DNA of 64,000 nucleotides from Terricaulis silvestris (GCF_009792355.1 NZ_CP047045.1:1116001-1180000); one strand, 5' to 3'; counted from the first letter of the stretch, positions 46,686 to 56,603 are shown. The notes: generated by a model from the letters alone, not told the origin. Program-made: numbers and translations.

Positions 46686-47849
46686 ATGACAATACCCGCC
46701 AAGCCGGCAGTACGCCCGGCTGATCCCCGGTTTTCTTCGGGACCCACCAAAAAACGCCCTGGCTGGACGACTGATGCGTTGAAAGACGCAGCGCTCGGCC
46801 GTTCGCATCGCGCCAAGCCGGGCAAAGCCAAGCTCAAAGAAGCGATCGACCGCACCCGCGCCATTCTGGGCGTGCCGGAAACGCACAAGATTGCGATTGT
46901 CCCAGCTTCGGACACGGGCGCCATCGAAATGGCGATGTGGTCGATGTTGGGCGCGCGGCCGGTCGACATCTTCGCTTGGGAAAGCTTCGGCGAAGAATGG
47001 GTGACAGACGCCAAGCAGCTGAAGCTCGACGCCAAGGTGCACACCGCCGGTTATGGGGCGCTGCCGGATTTGAAGGCCGCGCGGCTGGACGCTGATATCA
47101 TCTTCACGCAGAACGGCACCACGTCCGGCGTGCGCGTGCCGAACTTTGCGTGGATCGCCGCGAAGCGCGAAGGCATCACCATCAACGACGCCACCAGCGC
47201 CGTGTTCGCCCAGCCGATCGACTGGGCCAAGTGCGATGTGACGACGTTCTCATGGCAGAAGGTGCTCGGCGGCGAGGGCGCGCACGGCATGCTGATCCTC
47301 AGCCCGCGCGCGATTGCGCGGCTGGAGAGCTACACGCCGGATCGCGCGCTGCCGAAGATTTTTCGGCTGACCAAGAAGGGCAAGGTCGATCTCGAAATCT
47401 TCGAGGGCTCGACCATCAACACGCCTTCGTTGCTGGCGACGGAAGATTATATTGACGCGCTGAGATGGGCCGAAAGCATCGGCGGCCTCGAAGCCTTGTT
47501 CGCCCGCGCCAACGCCAGCACCAAGGCGCTGACGGATTGGATCGCGCGCACGGCTTGGGTGGAGTCGCTGACGGCCGATCCGGCGACGCAATCTAACACC
47601 AGCGTTTGCATCAAGGTCGTCGATCCGCGCGTCACCGGATTGGATGCCGAGGGGCAGGCGGAGTTCGCGAAGAAACTGGCGTCGTTGCTGGAAAAGGAGG
47701 GCGTCGCACTTGATGCGGCCTCTTATCGCGCGGCGCCGCCGGGCCTGCGCATCTGGTGCGGCGCGACGATTGAGGCGTCCGACGTGGAGGCGCTGACGCC
47801 GTGGATGGATTGGGCGTTCGAGACGCTCGTCTCCGATCTCGCGCGCTAA
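46686..47849 (+). CDS. serC: phosphoserine transaminase
   Basis: A 387-residue PLP enzyme, the second step of serine synthesis. It has RFSSGPTKKRPGW at the start and the PLP lysine in TTFSWQKVLGGEGAHG. This form matches the alphaproteobacterial/archaeal SerC subtype. GGGAG lies 8 bases before the ATG at 46686. It leads the serC-(MazG-like)-serA unit. Confidence 0.94.
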   Translation: MTIPAKPAVRPADPRFSSGPTKKRPGWTTDALKDAALGRSHRAKPGKAKLKEAIDRTRAILGVPETHKIAIVPASDTGAIEMAMWSMLGARPVDIFAWESFGEEWVTDAKQLKLDAKVHTAGYGALPDLKAARLDADIIFTQNGTTSGVRVPNFAWIAAKREGITINDATSAVFAQPIDWAKCDVTTFSWQKVLGGEGAHGMLILSPRAIARLESYTPDRALPKIFRLTKKGKVDLEIFEGSTINTPSLLATEDYIDALRWAESIGGLEALFARANASTKALTDWIARTAWVESLTADPATQSNTSVCIKVVDPRVTGLDAEGQAEFAKKLASLLEKEGVALDAASYRAAPPGLRIWCGATIEASDVEALTPWMDWAFETLVSDLAR

Positions 47850-47865
47850 GCGCAGGAGCACCGCT

Positions 47866-48162
47866 ATGGCGCGCGAAACCAGCGCAAGCATCGTCCAATG
47901 GGGCGCGGAGACGTTCGGCGAAGTCAGCGATTTCGCCGTGCTGACGCAACGCGCGCGCGCCGAGTTCGAAGAACTCGACGCAGCCGTACGCGCCGGTGAT
48001 TGCGACGAGATCGGGCGCGAAGCGGCCGATGTCGTGATCCTGCTGCACCGGCTCGTGGGCCTGATCGGCAAGGACCTCGCCGACGAGGTCGACGCCAAAA
48101 TGAACGTCAACCGTAACCGGCAATGGCGCCTCAGCGGCGACGGCGTCGGCCAGCACGAATAG
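47866..48162 (+). CDS. MazG-like nucleotide pyrophosphohydrolase
   Basis: A 98-residue all-alpha NTP pyrophosphohydrolase. It has EFEELDAAVRAG and REAADVVILLHRLVG, with the acidic metal-binding glutamates and aspartate, and ends with KMNVNRNRQW. AGGAG precedes the ATG. It sits 16 bases after serC and 13 before serA, so all three are probably on one transcript; the link to serine synthesis is unexplained. Confidence 0.82.
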   Translation: MARETSASIVQWGAETFGEVSDFAVLTQRARAEFEELDAAVRAGDCDEIGREAADVVILLHRLVGLIGKDLADEVDAKMNVNRNRQWRLSGDGVGQHE

Positions 48163-48175
48163 AGCGAGTGAAGAT

Positions 48176-49756
48176 ATGCCAAAAGTCCTCATCAGCGACG
48201 AACTCAGCGACGCCGCCGTCAACATCTTCAAGACGCGCGGCATCGAGGTGGATTTCCAGCCGCAGCTTGGCCCCGACGCGGCGAAGTTGAAGGAGATCAT
48301 CGGCAATTACGATGGTCTCGCCATCCGCTCGGCGACCAAAGTGAAGGCTGACATCATCGCGGCGGCGAAGAACCTCAAAGTCATCGGTCGCGCTGGCATC
48401 GGCGTCGACAATGTCGACATCCCTGCCGCCACGGCGAAGGGCATCGTTGTCATGAACACGCCGTTCGGCAATTCGATCACCACGGCCGAACACGCTATTG
48501 CCTTGATGTTCGCCGCCGCGCGGCAAGTGCCGGAGGCGAACCTCTCCACCCAGGCCGGCAAGTGGGAGAAGAACCGCTTCATGGGGCGTGAGCTTTACGC
48601 CAAGACGCTGGGGCTCATCGGCTGCGGCAATATCGGCGGCATCGTCGCCGATCGTGCGCTTGGGCTGAAGATGAAGGTGGTGGCGTACGACCCGTTCCTG
48701 AGCGCCGAACGCGCGGTGCAGATCGGGGTCGAGAAGGTTGAGCTGGAAGAATTGTTGGCGCGCGCCGACATGATTTCGCTGCACGTACCGCTGACAGACA
48801 AAACTAAAAACGTGCTCTCGCGTGAGAACCTGGCGAAGACCAAGCGCGGCGTGATCATTGTCAACGCCGCGCGCGGCGGCCTGGTGGACGAGCAGGCGTT
48901 GCGCGAAGCGCTGGAAAGCGAACAGGTGGCCGCCGCCGCGTTCGACGTGTTCACCATCGAGCCGGCCAAGGAAAACGTGCTGTTCGGCGCGCCGAACTTC
49001 ATCGCCACGCCGCACCTCGGCGCGTCCACCAACGAAGCGCAAGAAAACGTCGCGCTACAGGTTGCCGAGCAGATGAGCGACTATCTGCTCACCGGCGCCG
49101 TCACCAATGCGCTCAACATGGCCTCGATCACGGCTGAGGAAGCGCCACGTCTGAAGCCATTCGCTGCGCTGGCGGAGAAGCTCGGCGCGTTTGCTGGCCA
49201 AATCGCTGACGAAGGCCTGGAAGAAGTCGAGATCGAGTACGAAGGCGACGTCACCAAACTCAACATGAAGCCGCTGACGGCCTCGGCGCTTGCAGGCATC
49301 CTGCGTCCGCTGCTGCAGGACGTGAACGTGGTCTCGGCGCCGGCGCTGCTCAAGGAACGCGGCGTGCCGTTGACGGAAAGCACGCGCGACGCCTCGCCGA
49401 TCTACGACAGCTTGATCCGCATCAAAGTGAAAACCGGGGGCAAGTGGCGCACGCTGGGCGGCACGGTCGTCGCTGGCGCGCCCAAGATCGCCGAAGTGAA
49501 AGGCATGCAGCTCGAAGCGCCATTCCATCCGGCGATGCTGTTCATCAACAATTCCGACAAGCCCGGCTTCATCGGCGCGCTTGGTACATTGCTGGGCGAA
49601 GCGGGCGTGAACATCGCCACCTTCCACCTCGGCCGCGAAGACGTCGGCGCTGACGCCATCGCCCTGGTCGGCATCGATCAAGCGCCGTCCGATAGCGTTC
49701 TCACGGCGATCAAAAACCTGCCACAGGTCCGTTACGCCAAGCTGTTGCGGTTTTAG
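48176..49756 (+). CDS. serA: D-3-phosphoglycerate dehydrogenase
   Basis: A 526-residue NAD-dependent first enzyme of serine synthesis. Rossmann motif LGLIGCGNIGGIVADRA, catalytic region NAARGGLVDE, and the C-terminal histidine in ATPHLGAST. The long form has an intervening domain and a C-terminal ACT domain (INNSDKPGFIGALGTLLGE) likely to sense serine. Confidence 0.96.
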   Translation: MPKVLISDELSDAAVNIFKTRGIEVDFQPQLGPDAAKLKEIIGNYDGLAIRSATKVKADIIAAAKNLKVIGRAGIGVDNVDIPAATAKGIVVMNTPFGNSITTAEHAIALMFAAARQVPEANLSTQAGKWEKNRFMGRELYAKTLGLIGCGNIGGIVADRALGLKMKVVAYDPFLSAERAVQIGVEKVELEELLARADMISLHVPLTDKTKNVLSRENLAKTKRGVIIVNAARGGLVDEQALREALESEQVAAAAFDVFTIEPAKENVLFGAPNFIATPHLGASTNEAQENVALQVAEQMSDYLLTGAVTNALNMASITAEEAPRLKPFAALAEKLGAFAGQIADEGLEEVEIEYEGDVTKLNMKPLTASALAGILRPLLQDVNVVSAPALLKERGVPLTESTRDASPIYDSLIRIKVKTGGKWRTLGGTVVAGAPKIAEVKGMQLEAPFHPAMLFINNSDKPGFIGALGTLLGEAGVNIATFHLGREDVGADAIALVGIDQAPSDSVLTAIKNLPQVRYAKLLRF

Positions 49757-49835
49757 GCGCGGGAACCGGCGTACATTATCGGCGTTCATCCCGACGCCGG
49801 GCGCGCAAAGTGCGCCCGTTCGCGAGGGGACGTCT

Positions 49836-50435
49836 ATGAAACTGAAGCTGTTTGGCTCGACGCTTTTGGTGGCGATCGCGGCCCTGATTGCACCGGCCAA
49901 CGCCGAGGTCGAGGAGTTGCGCTTCGGCGTCGTCGGCAACGTTCGATCCGATCATGGCGACATCACGCGCGGCAAGTACGGCGCGCTAAACGCCGAGATC
50001 GATCTGGTCTCAAGCTCGCCGGATTTCCTCAACATCATCGGTTCGCCACGGCCCTATGCGATGATCTCGACACCGACCGCCGAGGACGGCGTCACGTTTG
50101 GCGGCGTGGGCCTGCTGTGGCGCTGGGAATTCGCCGATGGCTGGGCGTTCGAGCCGGGCTTTGGCTACATCGTCCATGACGGCGTGATCGACAATGAGTT
50201 CGCTCCTGGCACGCCGGAGGCCGCTGCATTCGAGGCCGACAACCAATTGCTCGGTTCGCGTGACCTTTTTCGCACAACGTTCGCGTTGGAGCGGGAATTT
50301 GGCGATCGCGTGGCCGCGCAGGTTTACTGGCAGCATATGAGCCACGGCCAGATACTCGACAGCGGCCGTAACCAAGGGCTCGACTATGTTGGGTTGCGGT
50401 TGGCCTACCGTTTCGACCCCGATTCAGCGGATTAA
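49836..50435 (+). CDS. PagL-like lipid A 3-O-deacylase (copy 1)
   Basis: A 199-residue outer-membrane protein with a signal peptide ending NAE. The C-terminal block YWQHMSHGQILDSGRNQGLD matches the PagL catalytic pattern with His and Ser as HxS, ending in an aromatic strand (LRLAYRF). PagL removes an acyl chain from lipid A. It is followed 60 bases on by a second copy. Family assignment is by motif. Confidence 0.78.
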   Translation: MKLKLFGSTLLVAIAALIAPANAEVEELRFGVVGNVRSDHGDITRGKYGALNAEIDLVSSSPDFLNIIGSPRPYAMISTPTAEDGVTFGGVGLLWRWEFADGWAFEPGFGYIVHDGVIDNEFAPGTPEAAAFEADNQLLGSRDLFRTTFALEREFGDRVAAQVYWQHMSHGQILDSGRNQGLDYVGLRLAYRFDPDSAD

Positions 50436-50495
50436 CCCGCTTCCACGTACGCGCGGCGCGCGCTAGGTTTGCCCACGGAAGTGGGGAGCTGATCG

Positions 50496-51080
50496 ATGCG
50501 GGGAAAAGCGGCTGGGATTGCGGCGTTCGGTGCGGCGCTGATGATGGCGCCGGCGGCGCAAGCGGGCGTCAACGAAGTTCATATCGGCGTGATGCAGCAC
50601 AATATCTGCGTCACCAATTGCAAGAATGCCGACAAAGAAGACGGGCCCAACGTCGAGTTTCAAGTCTCGTTCGACTCGCCAGGCTTTCTGAGCTGGGCGG
50701 GATCTCCGCAGCCGTATCTGATGGCGTCGGTTAACACCGCGGGCGCAACCAGCTTCGGCGGCGGCGGTCTCGAATGGCGCTGGAATTTCGCTGACAATTG
50801 GGCGCTGGAGCCGGGCCTCGGTGTTGTCGTGCATGACGGCGCGGTCAACAATCCGTTTGCCAACGGCACCCAGGAAGCGGCGGACTTCGCTGCCGAGAAT
50901 GTCCTGTTGGGTTCGGAAACCCTGTTTCGCACCTCGATCGGTCTCACCTACGATTTCGAAGGCCCATGGGAGGTGCAAGCCTTCTTCGAGCACCTGAGCC
51001 ACGGCCAGATTCTCGCGAGCGGCCGCAATCAGGGCTTGGACGAGGCTGGCATTCGTATCGGCTACCAGTTCGGCAACTGA
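50496..51080 (+). CDS. PagL-like lipid A 3-O-deacylase (copy 2)
   Basis: A 194-residue paralog with signal peptide (AAQAG). FEHLSHGQILASGRNQGLDE is the same HxS block, and it ends RIGYQF. It differs from copy 1 by a CVTNCKN cysteine pair near the start. Same strand, so probably co-transcribed with copy 1 and the patatin gene. Confidence 0.78.
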   Translation: MRGKAAGIAAFGAALMMAPAAQAGVNEVHIGVMQHNICVTNCKNADKEDGPNVEFQVSFDSPGFLSWAGSPQPYLMASVNTAGATSFGGGGLEWRWNFADNWALEPGLGVVVHDGAVNNPFANGTQEAADFAAENVLLGSETLFRTSIGLTYDFEGPWEVQAFFEHLSHGQILASGRNQGLDEAGIRIGYQFGN

Positions 51081-51146
51081 GCGCAGGCGCGTTGCCGCGC
51101 TCCTGAGTTCCGCTAGTATGCCCGCGCTTCCAGAAGGGGGGACGCG

Positions 51147-52478
51147 ATGGGCGAACACTTGCGCGAACGGTTTCGGCGGCCTGGTCCGAAACGCATCTTG
51201 TCTCTCGATGGCGGCGGCGCTCGCGGGCTGTTGACGCTTGGCGTGTTGGCGCAATTGGAGCGGCAGCTCGGCGAACGCAGCGGTGATCCGAACAATTTCC
51301 GTCTCGCCCACTATTTCGATCTCATCGGCGGCACCTCGACGGGCGCGATTATCGCGACGACGCTGGCGCTTGAGTGGCGCGTACGCGAGGTGGTCGATCT
51401 CTATTTCAAGCTGCTGCCGGCGATTTTTGAGCGTCCGCAAGTGCCGGGGCCGCTGCGCGTGCTCATACCGGCGTTCAAGAACAAGGCGCTGACGCAAGGC
51501 TTGAACGAGCATCTGGGCGACAGGATGCTGAACTCCGATGCGCTCAAAACTGGCTTGGCGATTCACGCCAAGCGTATCGATTCCGGTTCGGCCTGGATCG
51601 TCGTGAACAATGCCGACTGGTGCTACTTCAACGCCAAGGCCGACAGCACCGGCGTGCCGAACTCGCAATTCTATCTGCGCGATCTGGTGCAGGCCTCCGC
51701 CGCGGCGCCGACGTACTTTGCCGACGTGCGTATTCCGCTTGCGCGGAAGAAGAACGGTAGCGTCGCTGGTTATGGTCACTTTTTCGATGGTGGCGTCAGC
51801 CCGAACAACAATCCCGCGCAGCAATTGTTGATGACGGTCACGGAGCCGGCGTTTGGGTTCAACTGGCCGACGGGTGAAGGGAATTTGCTGATCTGGTCGG
51901 TTGGCACGGGCTATGTGCGCAAGCGGTTTGAGAAGAAAAACCGCAAGCGTCGGTCCAGCGCCAAGAACATCGGCGACTTCCGGCGGCTGATGTATTCCAG
52001 CAAAGTGATGGCCGCGCTTGAGGGCTATAATCACGACATCTGCCAGCAGCAGATCACGTTGATGCAAGCGCTCTCGCGGCCGCGCTTTCCGTGGCACGTC
52101 AATTCTGAAGTGCGGATGCAGATCAACACGCCGTTGCTCTCGCGCGAACCGATCATGACGTTCCAGCGCTACGATGCGCGGCTGGAGATTGAAGAAGAGG
52201 AATTCCGCCGTCCTGAACACATCGAGACGCTGCTGGGCGGCGCCGACATGGATCGCAAGGAAGTAGAGCAACTCCGGAAGCTCGATATCAAGGATGTGAA
52301 GCTGCTCGACATCCTCTATCGCACCGGTGAAGCGCTAGGTGCGGCGCAGCTGATCCGCCGTGAAACGACCGACGAGGCCAATCCCGTCAAAGGCTCGGCG
52401 ATCGCACCGGATTGGCCGCCGCAATCGTTCGATCTGCCTAGTTGGCGGCGTGCGACTGCGCAAGAGCCACAAACGTAG
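51147..52478 (+). CDS. patatin-like phospholipase
   Basis: A 443-residue patatin-fold acyl hydrolase. It has the oxyanion loop SLDGGGARGLLTLG, the serine elbow GGTSTGA and the catalytic aspartate in FFDGGVSPNNNP. There is no signal peptide, so it acts in the cytosol or at the inner face of the membrane. No cyclic-nucleotide synthase is nearby, so it does not look like an anti-phage CBASS effector. It follows two PagL-like genes. Confidence 0.9.
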   Translation: MGEHLRERFRRPGPKRILSLDGGGARGLLTLGVLAQLERQLGERSGDPNNFRLAHYFDLIGGTSTGAIIATTLALEWRVREVVDLYFKLLPAIFERPQVPGPLRVLIPAFKNKALTQGLNEHLGDRMLNSDALKTGLAIHAKRIDSGSAWIVVNNADWCYFNAKADSTGVPNSQFYLRDLVQASAAAPTYFADVRIPLARKKNGSVAGYGHFFDGGVSPNNNPAQQLLMTVTEPAFGFNWPTGEGNLLIWSVGTGYVRKRFEKKNRKRRSSAKNIGDFRRLMYSSKVMAALEGYNHDICQQQITLMQALSRPRFPWHVNSEVRMQINTPLLSREPIMTFQRYDARLEIEEEEFRRPEHIETLLGGADMDRKEVEQLRKLDIKDVKLLDILYRTGEALGAAQLIRRETTDEANPVKGSAIAPDWPPQSFDLPSWRRATAQEPQT

Positions 52479-52491
52479 CTTGTTGTTTGGC

Positions 52492-52974
52492 TCAGGGTTT
52501 CCGAGTGCAGGTGCTTCCTTGCCCTTGGAAACTCAGCACCATGTCGTTTGGCGTTATGGAAGTGATCATCATTTGTGTCTCCATGCCAGCTTGGGCATCG
52601 AGAGCATTCCTAATCCGCAAAACCCGAGGATCATTAGACGATAGCGCCGAGCCGTTGAGAGACACTTCATGGAGTTCTTGATGTGTGTCGCGCTGAATTA
52701 GTAAGTCTCCGTCAAGCTGCCAATTCGCCCTGCGATACGCCCGGACGACCATCTCGCCTTCTGCTGTCTGAAGCTTGGTCAATCCGTCTGCGCGAACTGT
52801 GCCGTCAGCCGCGAAAGTCATCGTAGCAGTCTCTTCGACCGTTCCGGGAATTCGGAACGCACAGTCCCAAGCACCGGTGATTCGGAACGTCAGGGGTGAG
52901 GTGGCAGTCGCGCGATCTGAACAACCAAGGAGCGCGGTTAGAGCCGCGGCGATCGCGGCCAAGCGTGGTGACAA
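52492..52974 (-). CDS. small lipoprotein, unknown
   Basis: A 160-residue lipoprotein with lipobox LLGC and a beta-rich body (GAWDCAFRIPGTVEETATM; DGTVRADGLTK) with two cysteines outside the lipobox. A TTG start at 52974 is chosen because AGGGGAG stands 8 bases upstream and the signal peptide follows at once; a TTG at 53010 is the alternative. No known family. Confidence 0.7.
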   Translation of the reverse strand: MSPRLAAIAAALTALLGCSDRATATSPLTFRITGAWDCAFRIPGTVEETATMTFAADGTVRADGLTKLQTAEGEMVVRAYRRANWQLDGDLLIQRDTHQELHEVSLNGSALSSNDPRVLRIRNALDAQAGMETQMMITSITPNDMVLSFQGQGSTCTRKP

Positions 52975-53118
52975 AGTGCCTCTCCCCTGGGTTACTCTAA
53001 CGTCGGGCAAATGAATGCATACCAGAGTTCAGATTGAATTGCGCACAGGTCGAGTCTGTCCCATTACAACCAGGAAGCCGGGCGGGATTGGCAGGCTTTT
53101 TATCTCGGAGCGTTTAGT

Positions 53119-54408
53119 TTGTCAGGCGTAGTAGTTGTCGGCGCACAATGGGGCGACGAGGGCAAAGGCAAGATCGTTGATTGGCTGTGCAACCGCGCGG
53201 ATGTCGTGGTGCGCTTCCAGGGCGGCCATAACGCTGGCCACACGCTCGTCGTGGGCAACACGACATACAAGCTCGCTCTGCTGCCGTCAGGCGTTGTGCA
53301 GGGTAAGCTTTCCATTATCGGCAACGGCGTTGTCGTCGATCCGTGGGCGCTGGCCGAGGAAATCGCCAAGATCGAAAAACAGGGCGTGAAGATCAGCGCC
53401 GAGAAACTGGTGCTTTCCGACCAAGCCGCGCTGATCCTGCCGTTCCATCGCGATCTCGACGCGGCGCGCGAAGCGCAGGCGGGTGCGGCATCGATCGGCA
53501 CCACCAAGCGCGGCATAGGGCCAGCATACGAAGACAAGGTCGGCCGGCGCGCCATCCGCGTTGCCGATCTCGCCGATCCCGAAGCTGTCGCGTGGAAAAT
53601 CGAACGCCTGACCGCGCACCACAACGCGCTGCGCAAGGGGCTCGATCTGCCGGAGATCGATGTGCCGGCATTGAAGAAGGACTTGGCCGAGATCGCGCCG
53701 AGCGTGCTGAAATACGCGCAACCGGCGTGGCGCGTGCTGAACGCGGCGTTCGAGGATTCCAAGCGCGTGCTGTTCGAAGGCGCGCAGGGCATGTTGCTCG
53801 ATGTCGACCACGGCACGTATCCGTTCGTGACATCGTCCAACGTCGCCGCCGGCCAAGCGTCAGCGGGCTCCGGTGTTGGGCCGCGCAAGATCAGCTACGT
53901 GCTCGGGCTGGTGAAGGCCTACACCACACGCGTCGGCGCTGGGCCGTTTCCAACTGAGCTTCACGATGACATCGGCAAGCGCCTCGGCGAAGTCGGCCGC
54001 GAGGTCGGCACCAATACCGGTCGCGCGCGCCGCTGCGGCTGGTTTGATGCTGTGCTGGTGCGCCAGTCGGTCGCCCTTTCTGGCATCGACGGCATCGCGC
54101 TGACCAAGCTCGACGTGCTCGATGGTTTCGACGAGATCAAGATCTGCACCGGTTACGAAGTCGGCGGCAAGACGCTCGACTATCTGCCAGCGAGCCTGAA
54201 AGAGCAGGCGGCGGTGAAGCCGATCTATGAATCGCTCGAAGGCTGGAACGCGACCACGCGCGGCGTGCGTTCGTCGAAGGATCTGCCGGCCAACGCCATC
54301 AAATACATCCGCCGCATCGAGGAATTGATCGGCTGTCCGGCCGCGCTGGTGTCCACCAGCCCCGAGCGCGACGACGTCATTCTGATGCGCGACCCGTTCA
54401 AGGCCTAG
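53119..54408 (+). CDS. purA: adenylosuccinate synthetase
   Basis: A 429-residue GTP-dependent enzyme that makes adenylosuccinate from IMP and aspartate. Signatures: [14 protein letters not shown] at the start, [29 protein letters not shown] start at 53119 is used, with GGAG 9 bases upstream. A heptamer inverted repeat begins at its stop codon. Confidence 0.96.
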   Translation: MSGVVVVGAQWGDEGKGKIVDWLCNRADVVVRFQGGHNAGHTLVVGNTTYKLALLPSGVVQGKLSIIGNGVVVDPWALAEEIAKIEKQGVKISAEKLVLSDQAALILPFHRDLDAAREAQAGAASIGTTKRGIGPAYEDKVGRRAIRVADLADPEAVAWKIERLTAHHNALRKGLDLPEIDVPALKKDLAEIAPSVLKYAQPAWRVLNAAFEDSKRVLFEGAQGMLLDVDHGTYPFVTSSNVAAGQASAGSGVGPRKISYVLGLVKAYTTRVGAGPFPTELHDDIGKRLGEVGREVGTNTGRARRCGWFDAVLVRQSVALSGIDGIALTKLDVLDGFDEIKICTGYEVGGKTLDYLPASLKEQAAVKPIYESLEGWNATTRGVRSSKDLPANAIKYIRRIEELIGCPAALVSTSPERDDVILMRDPFKA

Positions 54409-54409
54409 C

Positions 54410-54501
54410 GGCAGTCGGCAATGGGCAGTCGGCAGTCGTATTACCGGTGTGTCGGGTTGACCTTTCCCTTTGCGATTGCCTACTGCCGATTGCCGACTGC
54501 C
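54410..54501. repeat. heptamer inverted repeat, copy C
   Basis: Left arm of four GGCARTC-type heptamers (54410-54438), right arm the reverse complement (54473-54501). It begins two bases after the purA stop and ends 11 bases before the next ATG. Confidence 0.85.
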
Positions 54502-54511
54502 GGAGAGCAGA

Positions 54512-55156
54512 ATGTCTGCCGATAACGAAAACGAACCAGCCGCCAACCGCCGCTTCAGCGTCGAGGATGCGAAGGCGCGTGCACAGCAGGCGATGCGTAG
54601 GTCGGAGTTCATCTTGTCGCGCGCCTACGGGCTGCTGCGTGATCCGAAGAAGGAATGGGAGCAAATCCGCGCCGAGGAGACGACGGTCCCCAGCATTCTG
54701 CTGGGTTACGTCGCGCCGCTCGCCGCCATTCCGCCGGTGTGCGATCTGATCGGCTCTTCGCTGTTCAACCGGATGCTGCAAGTGGAGCCGGGAGAAGCGT
54801 TGATCCGCGCCGTCATCACCTGGATCATCTCGATCGGCTTGGTGTTCTTTCTCGGCGTGCTCATCAACGCCGTCGCCGACAATTTCGACGCCGACAAGGA
54901 CGATCTGGGCTCGCAAAAGATCGCCGCCTATTCGCTGACGCCGGCGTTTCTGTCTGGCGTGTTCAGCTTGTGGCCGCCGCTCTGGTGGCTGTCGTTGTTC
55001 GCGCTGGCGGCGATGGTGTTCCTGATGTTCCGCGGACTGCCGATCCTGATGAAAGCGCCTCCGGAACAATCCATGGGCTACGCCGCAACCGTAACGATCG
55101 CGACAATGGTCGGCTTCATCGTTTTGTTTTCGCTCGCGAGTTGCGTCACCGGTTGA
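54512..55156 (+). CDS. Yip1 family membrane protein (first copy)
   Basis: A 214-residue membrane protein of the Yip1 type. Near the start is a conserved block (AYGLLRDPKKEWEQIRAEE); then about five membrane helices follow (GYVAPLAAIPPVCDLIG; LFNRMLQ). The related gene follows. Bacterial Yip1 proteins are of unknown function. The ATG at 54512 has GGAGAG before it. Confidence 0.85.
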   Translation: MSADNENEPAANRRFSVEDAKARAQQAMRRSEFILSRAYGLLRDPKKEWEQIRAEETTVPSILLGYVAPLAAIPPVCDLIGSSLFNRMLQVEPGEALIRAVITWIISIGLVFFLGVLINAVADNFDADKDDLGSQKIAAYSLTPAFLSGVFSLWPPLWWLSLFALAAMVFLMFRGLPILMKAPPEQSMGYAATVTIATMVGFIVLFSLASCVTG

Positions 55157-55230
55157 GACCGGGCGTTTTCGGTTGGCCCGTTAACACATCGCCCGTAGCA
55201 TCCCGCCGAGTCGTCGCACGGGAGAGCGTT

Positions 55231-55872
55231 ATGACAATCGATCCTCAAAATGTTGGCGGCACGACAGCCGGCCTAGTTGATCGCGTAAAGAACATTCTGC
55301 TTACGCCTGCCGCCGAGTGGAACCGCATCGATGCGGAACCGGCGGACGTCCAAAAAATCTACATCGGCTACGTTCTGCCGTTGGCTGCGCTCGCGGCCAT
55401 CTGCGCCTTCATCGGCCTGTCGATCATCGGCATGTCAGTGTTTGGCACGAGCTACAAAGTACCGATCGTGACCGGTGCGGTCATGGCCGTGATGCGCGTG
55501 ATCATGGGGCTGGTTGGCGTCTACCTGCTTGCAGTCATCACCAATGCGCTAGCGCCCAATTTCGGTTCGCAACCCAATATGGGCAAAGCCCACCAACTCG
55601 CGGCGTACGGCTCGACAGCGGGATTCCTGGCCGGCGTGTTTGCGATCCTTCCGGCGCTATCGATCCTCGGATTGGTCGGGCTCTACTCACTCTATCTGCT
55701 CTATGTCGGCCTTCCGAAGATGATGAAGACGCCCGAAGACAAGAAGATGGTGTATCTGATCGTCATCATCGTGATTGCCATCGTAGTGCAGCTTGTCATC
55801 GGTGCGATTGTCGGCGCCGTGCAAATGTCGATGGGCGGCGTGCCGGGCATGCCTGTCGTGAACCCGTACTAA
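55231..55872 (+). CDS. Yip1 family membrane protein (second copy)
   Basis: A 213-residue membrane protein related to the first copy: LVDRVKNILLTPAAEWNRI is the cytosolic start, and YIGYVLPLAALAAICAFIG the first membrane helix. GGGAGAG lies just before the ATG at 55231. It ends overlapping the phosphoesterase gene's stop on the other strand. Confidence 0.85.
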   Translation: MTIDPQNVGGTTAGLVDRVKNILLTPAAEWNRIDAEPADVQKIYIGYVLPLAALAAICAFIGLSIIGMSVFGTSYKVPIVTGAVMAVMRVIMGLVGVYLLAVITNALAPNFGSQPNMGKAHQLAAYGSTAGFLAGVFAILPALSILGLVGLYSLYLLYVGLPKMMKTPEDKKMVYLIVIIVIAIVVQLVIGAIVGAVQMSMGGVPGMPVVNPY

Positions 55873-56603
55873 ACTTCGATCAGCGCGTATGGCCGCCCGG
55901 TGGCGGCCAACGCCACCATCTGCGCGCAATTGTAGACGGGCGTGCCCTTCGGGGTTTTGCCCTTGTGTACGCCGCGATGGGCGTGGCCATGAACCACGGC
56001 GCGCACATTGTCGAACTGGTCGACGGTGTGCGCGAGCCGTGAATTGCCGAGGAACGGGAATATCTCCAGCGGCTCGCCTTCAAGTGTGTCGGCCACCGGC
56101 GAATAGTGCAGCACCGCCACCGCGCGCTCGGTGCGTAGCATGCGCAGGCTGGTCTCCAGCTTCATGGTCTCTTCCAAGCATTCGTGCACGAATGCCTTCA
56201 CGGCTTTCTCACCGAACGAGGACAGCATACCGCGCCCGAAGCCGCCCATCGCGCCCATGCATCCTGCGAAACCGACGCCTTCAATCTCGAACGATTCACC
56301 GTTGTCCAGCACGCGCACGCCCGCGTCGCTGAGATAGGATTTGATGACTTCAGGCTGGCCGCATTCGTGGTCGTGATTGCCGAGAACGGCGACGATGGGA
56401 ATCTGGATGCCGGCAAGATCGTCAGCCAGCAGCTCGATCTCGCTGGTTTTGCCGTAATTGGTGAGGTCTCCGCACAGCACAAGAACGTCGGCCACGCTCG
56501 CGATTTCTTGGAATAGCTCTTTGTAAGAGTCGGTCCGCGACTCCTGCACGTGCAGATCGCCGATCGCCGCTACCCGCAGGCGCTTGTCAGTGGACGGGGT
56601 CAT
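55869..56603 (-). CDS. metallophosphoesterase
   Basis: A 244-residue calcineurin-type phosphoesterase. All metal sites are visible: IGDLHVQ, LCGDLTNYG, LGNHDHE, LHYSP and VHGHAHRG. It is a stand-alone domain without signal peptide, so cytosolic. It overlaps the end of the nucleotidyltransferase gene by 17 bases. Confidence 0.9.
   Translation of the reverse strand: MTPSTDKRLRVAAIGDLHVQESRTDSYKELFQEIASVADVLVLCGDLTNYGKTSEIELLADDLAGIQIPIVAVLGNHDHECGQPEVIKSYLSDAGVRVLDNGESFEIEGVGFAGCMGAMGGFGRGMLSSFGEKAVKAFVHECLEETMKLETSLRMLRTERAVAVLHYSPVADTLEGEPLEIFPFLGNSRLAHTVDQFDNVRAVVHGHAHRGVHKGKTPKGTPVYNCAQMVALAATGRPYALIEV

Noticed and set aside
50463..52271. Long antisense frame over PagL and patatin genes
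   Set aside because: Arg/Ala/His-rich shadow; the plus-strand genes have clear catalytic motifs.
51147..52478. Patatin as a CBASS anti-phage effector
   Set aside because: No cyclic-nucleotide synthase, ubiquitin-like or peptidase partner gene is adjacent.
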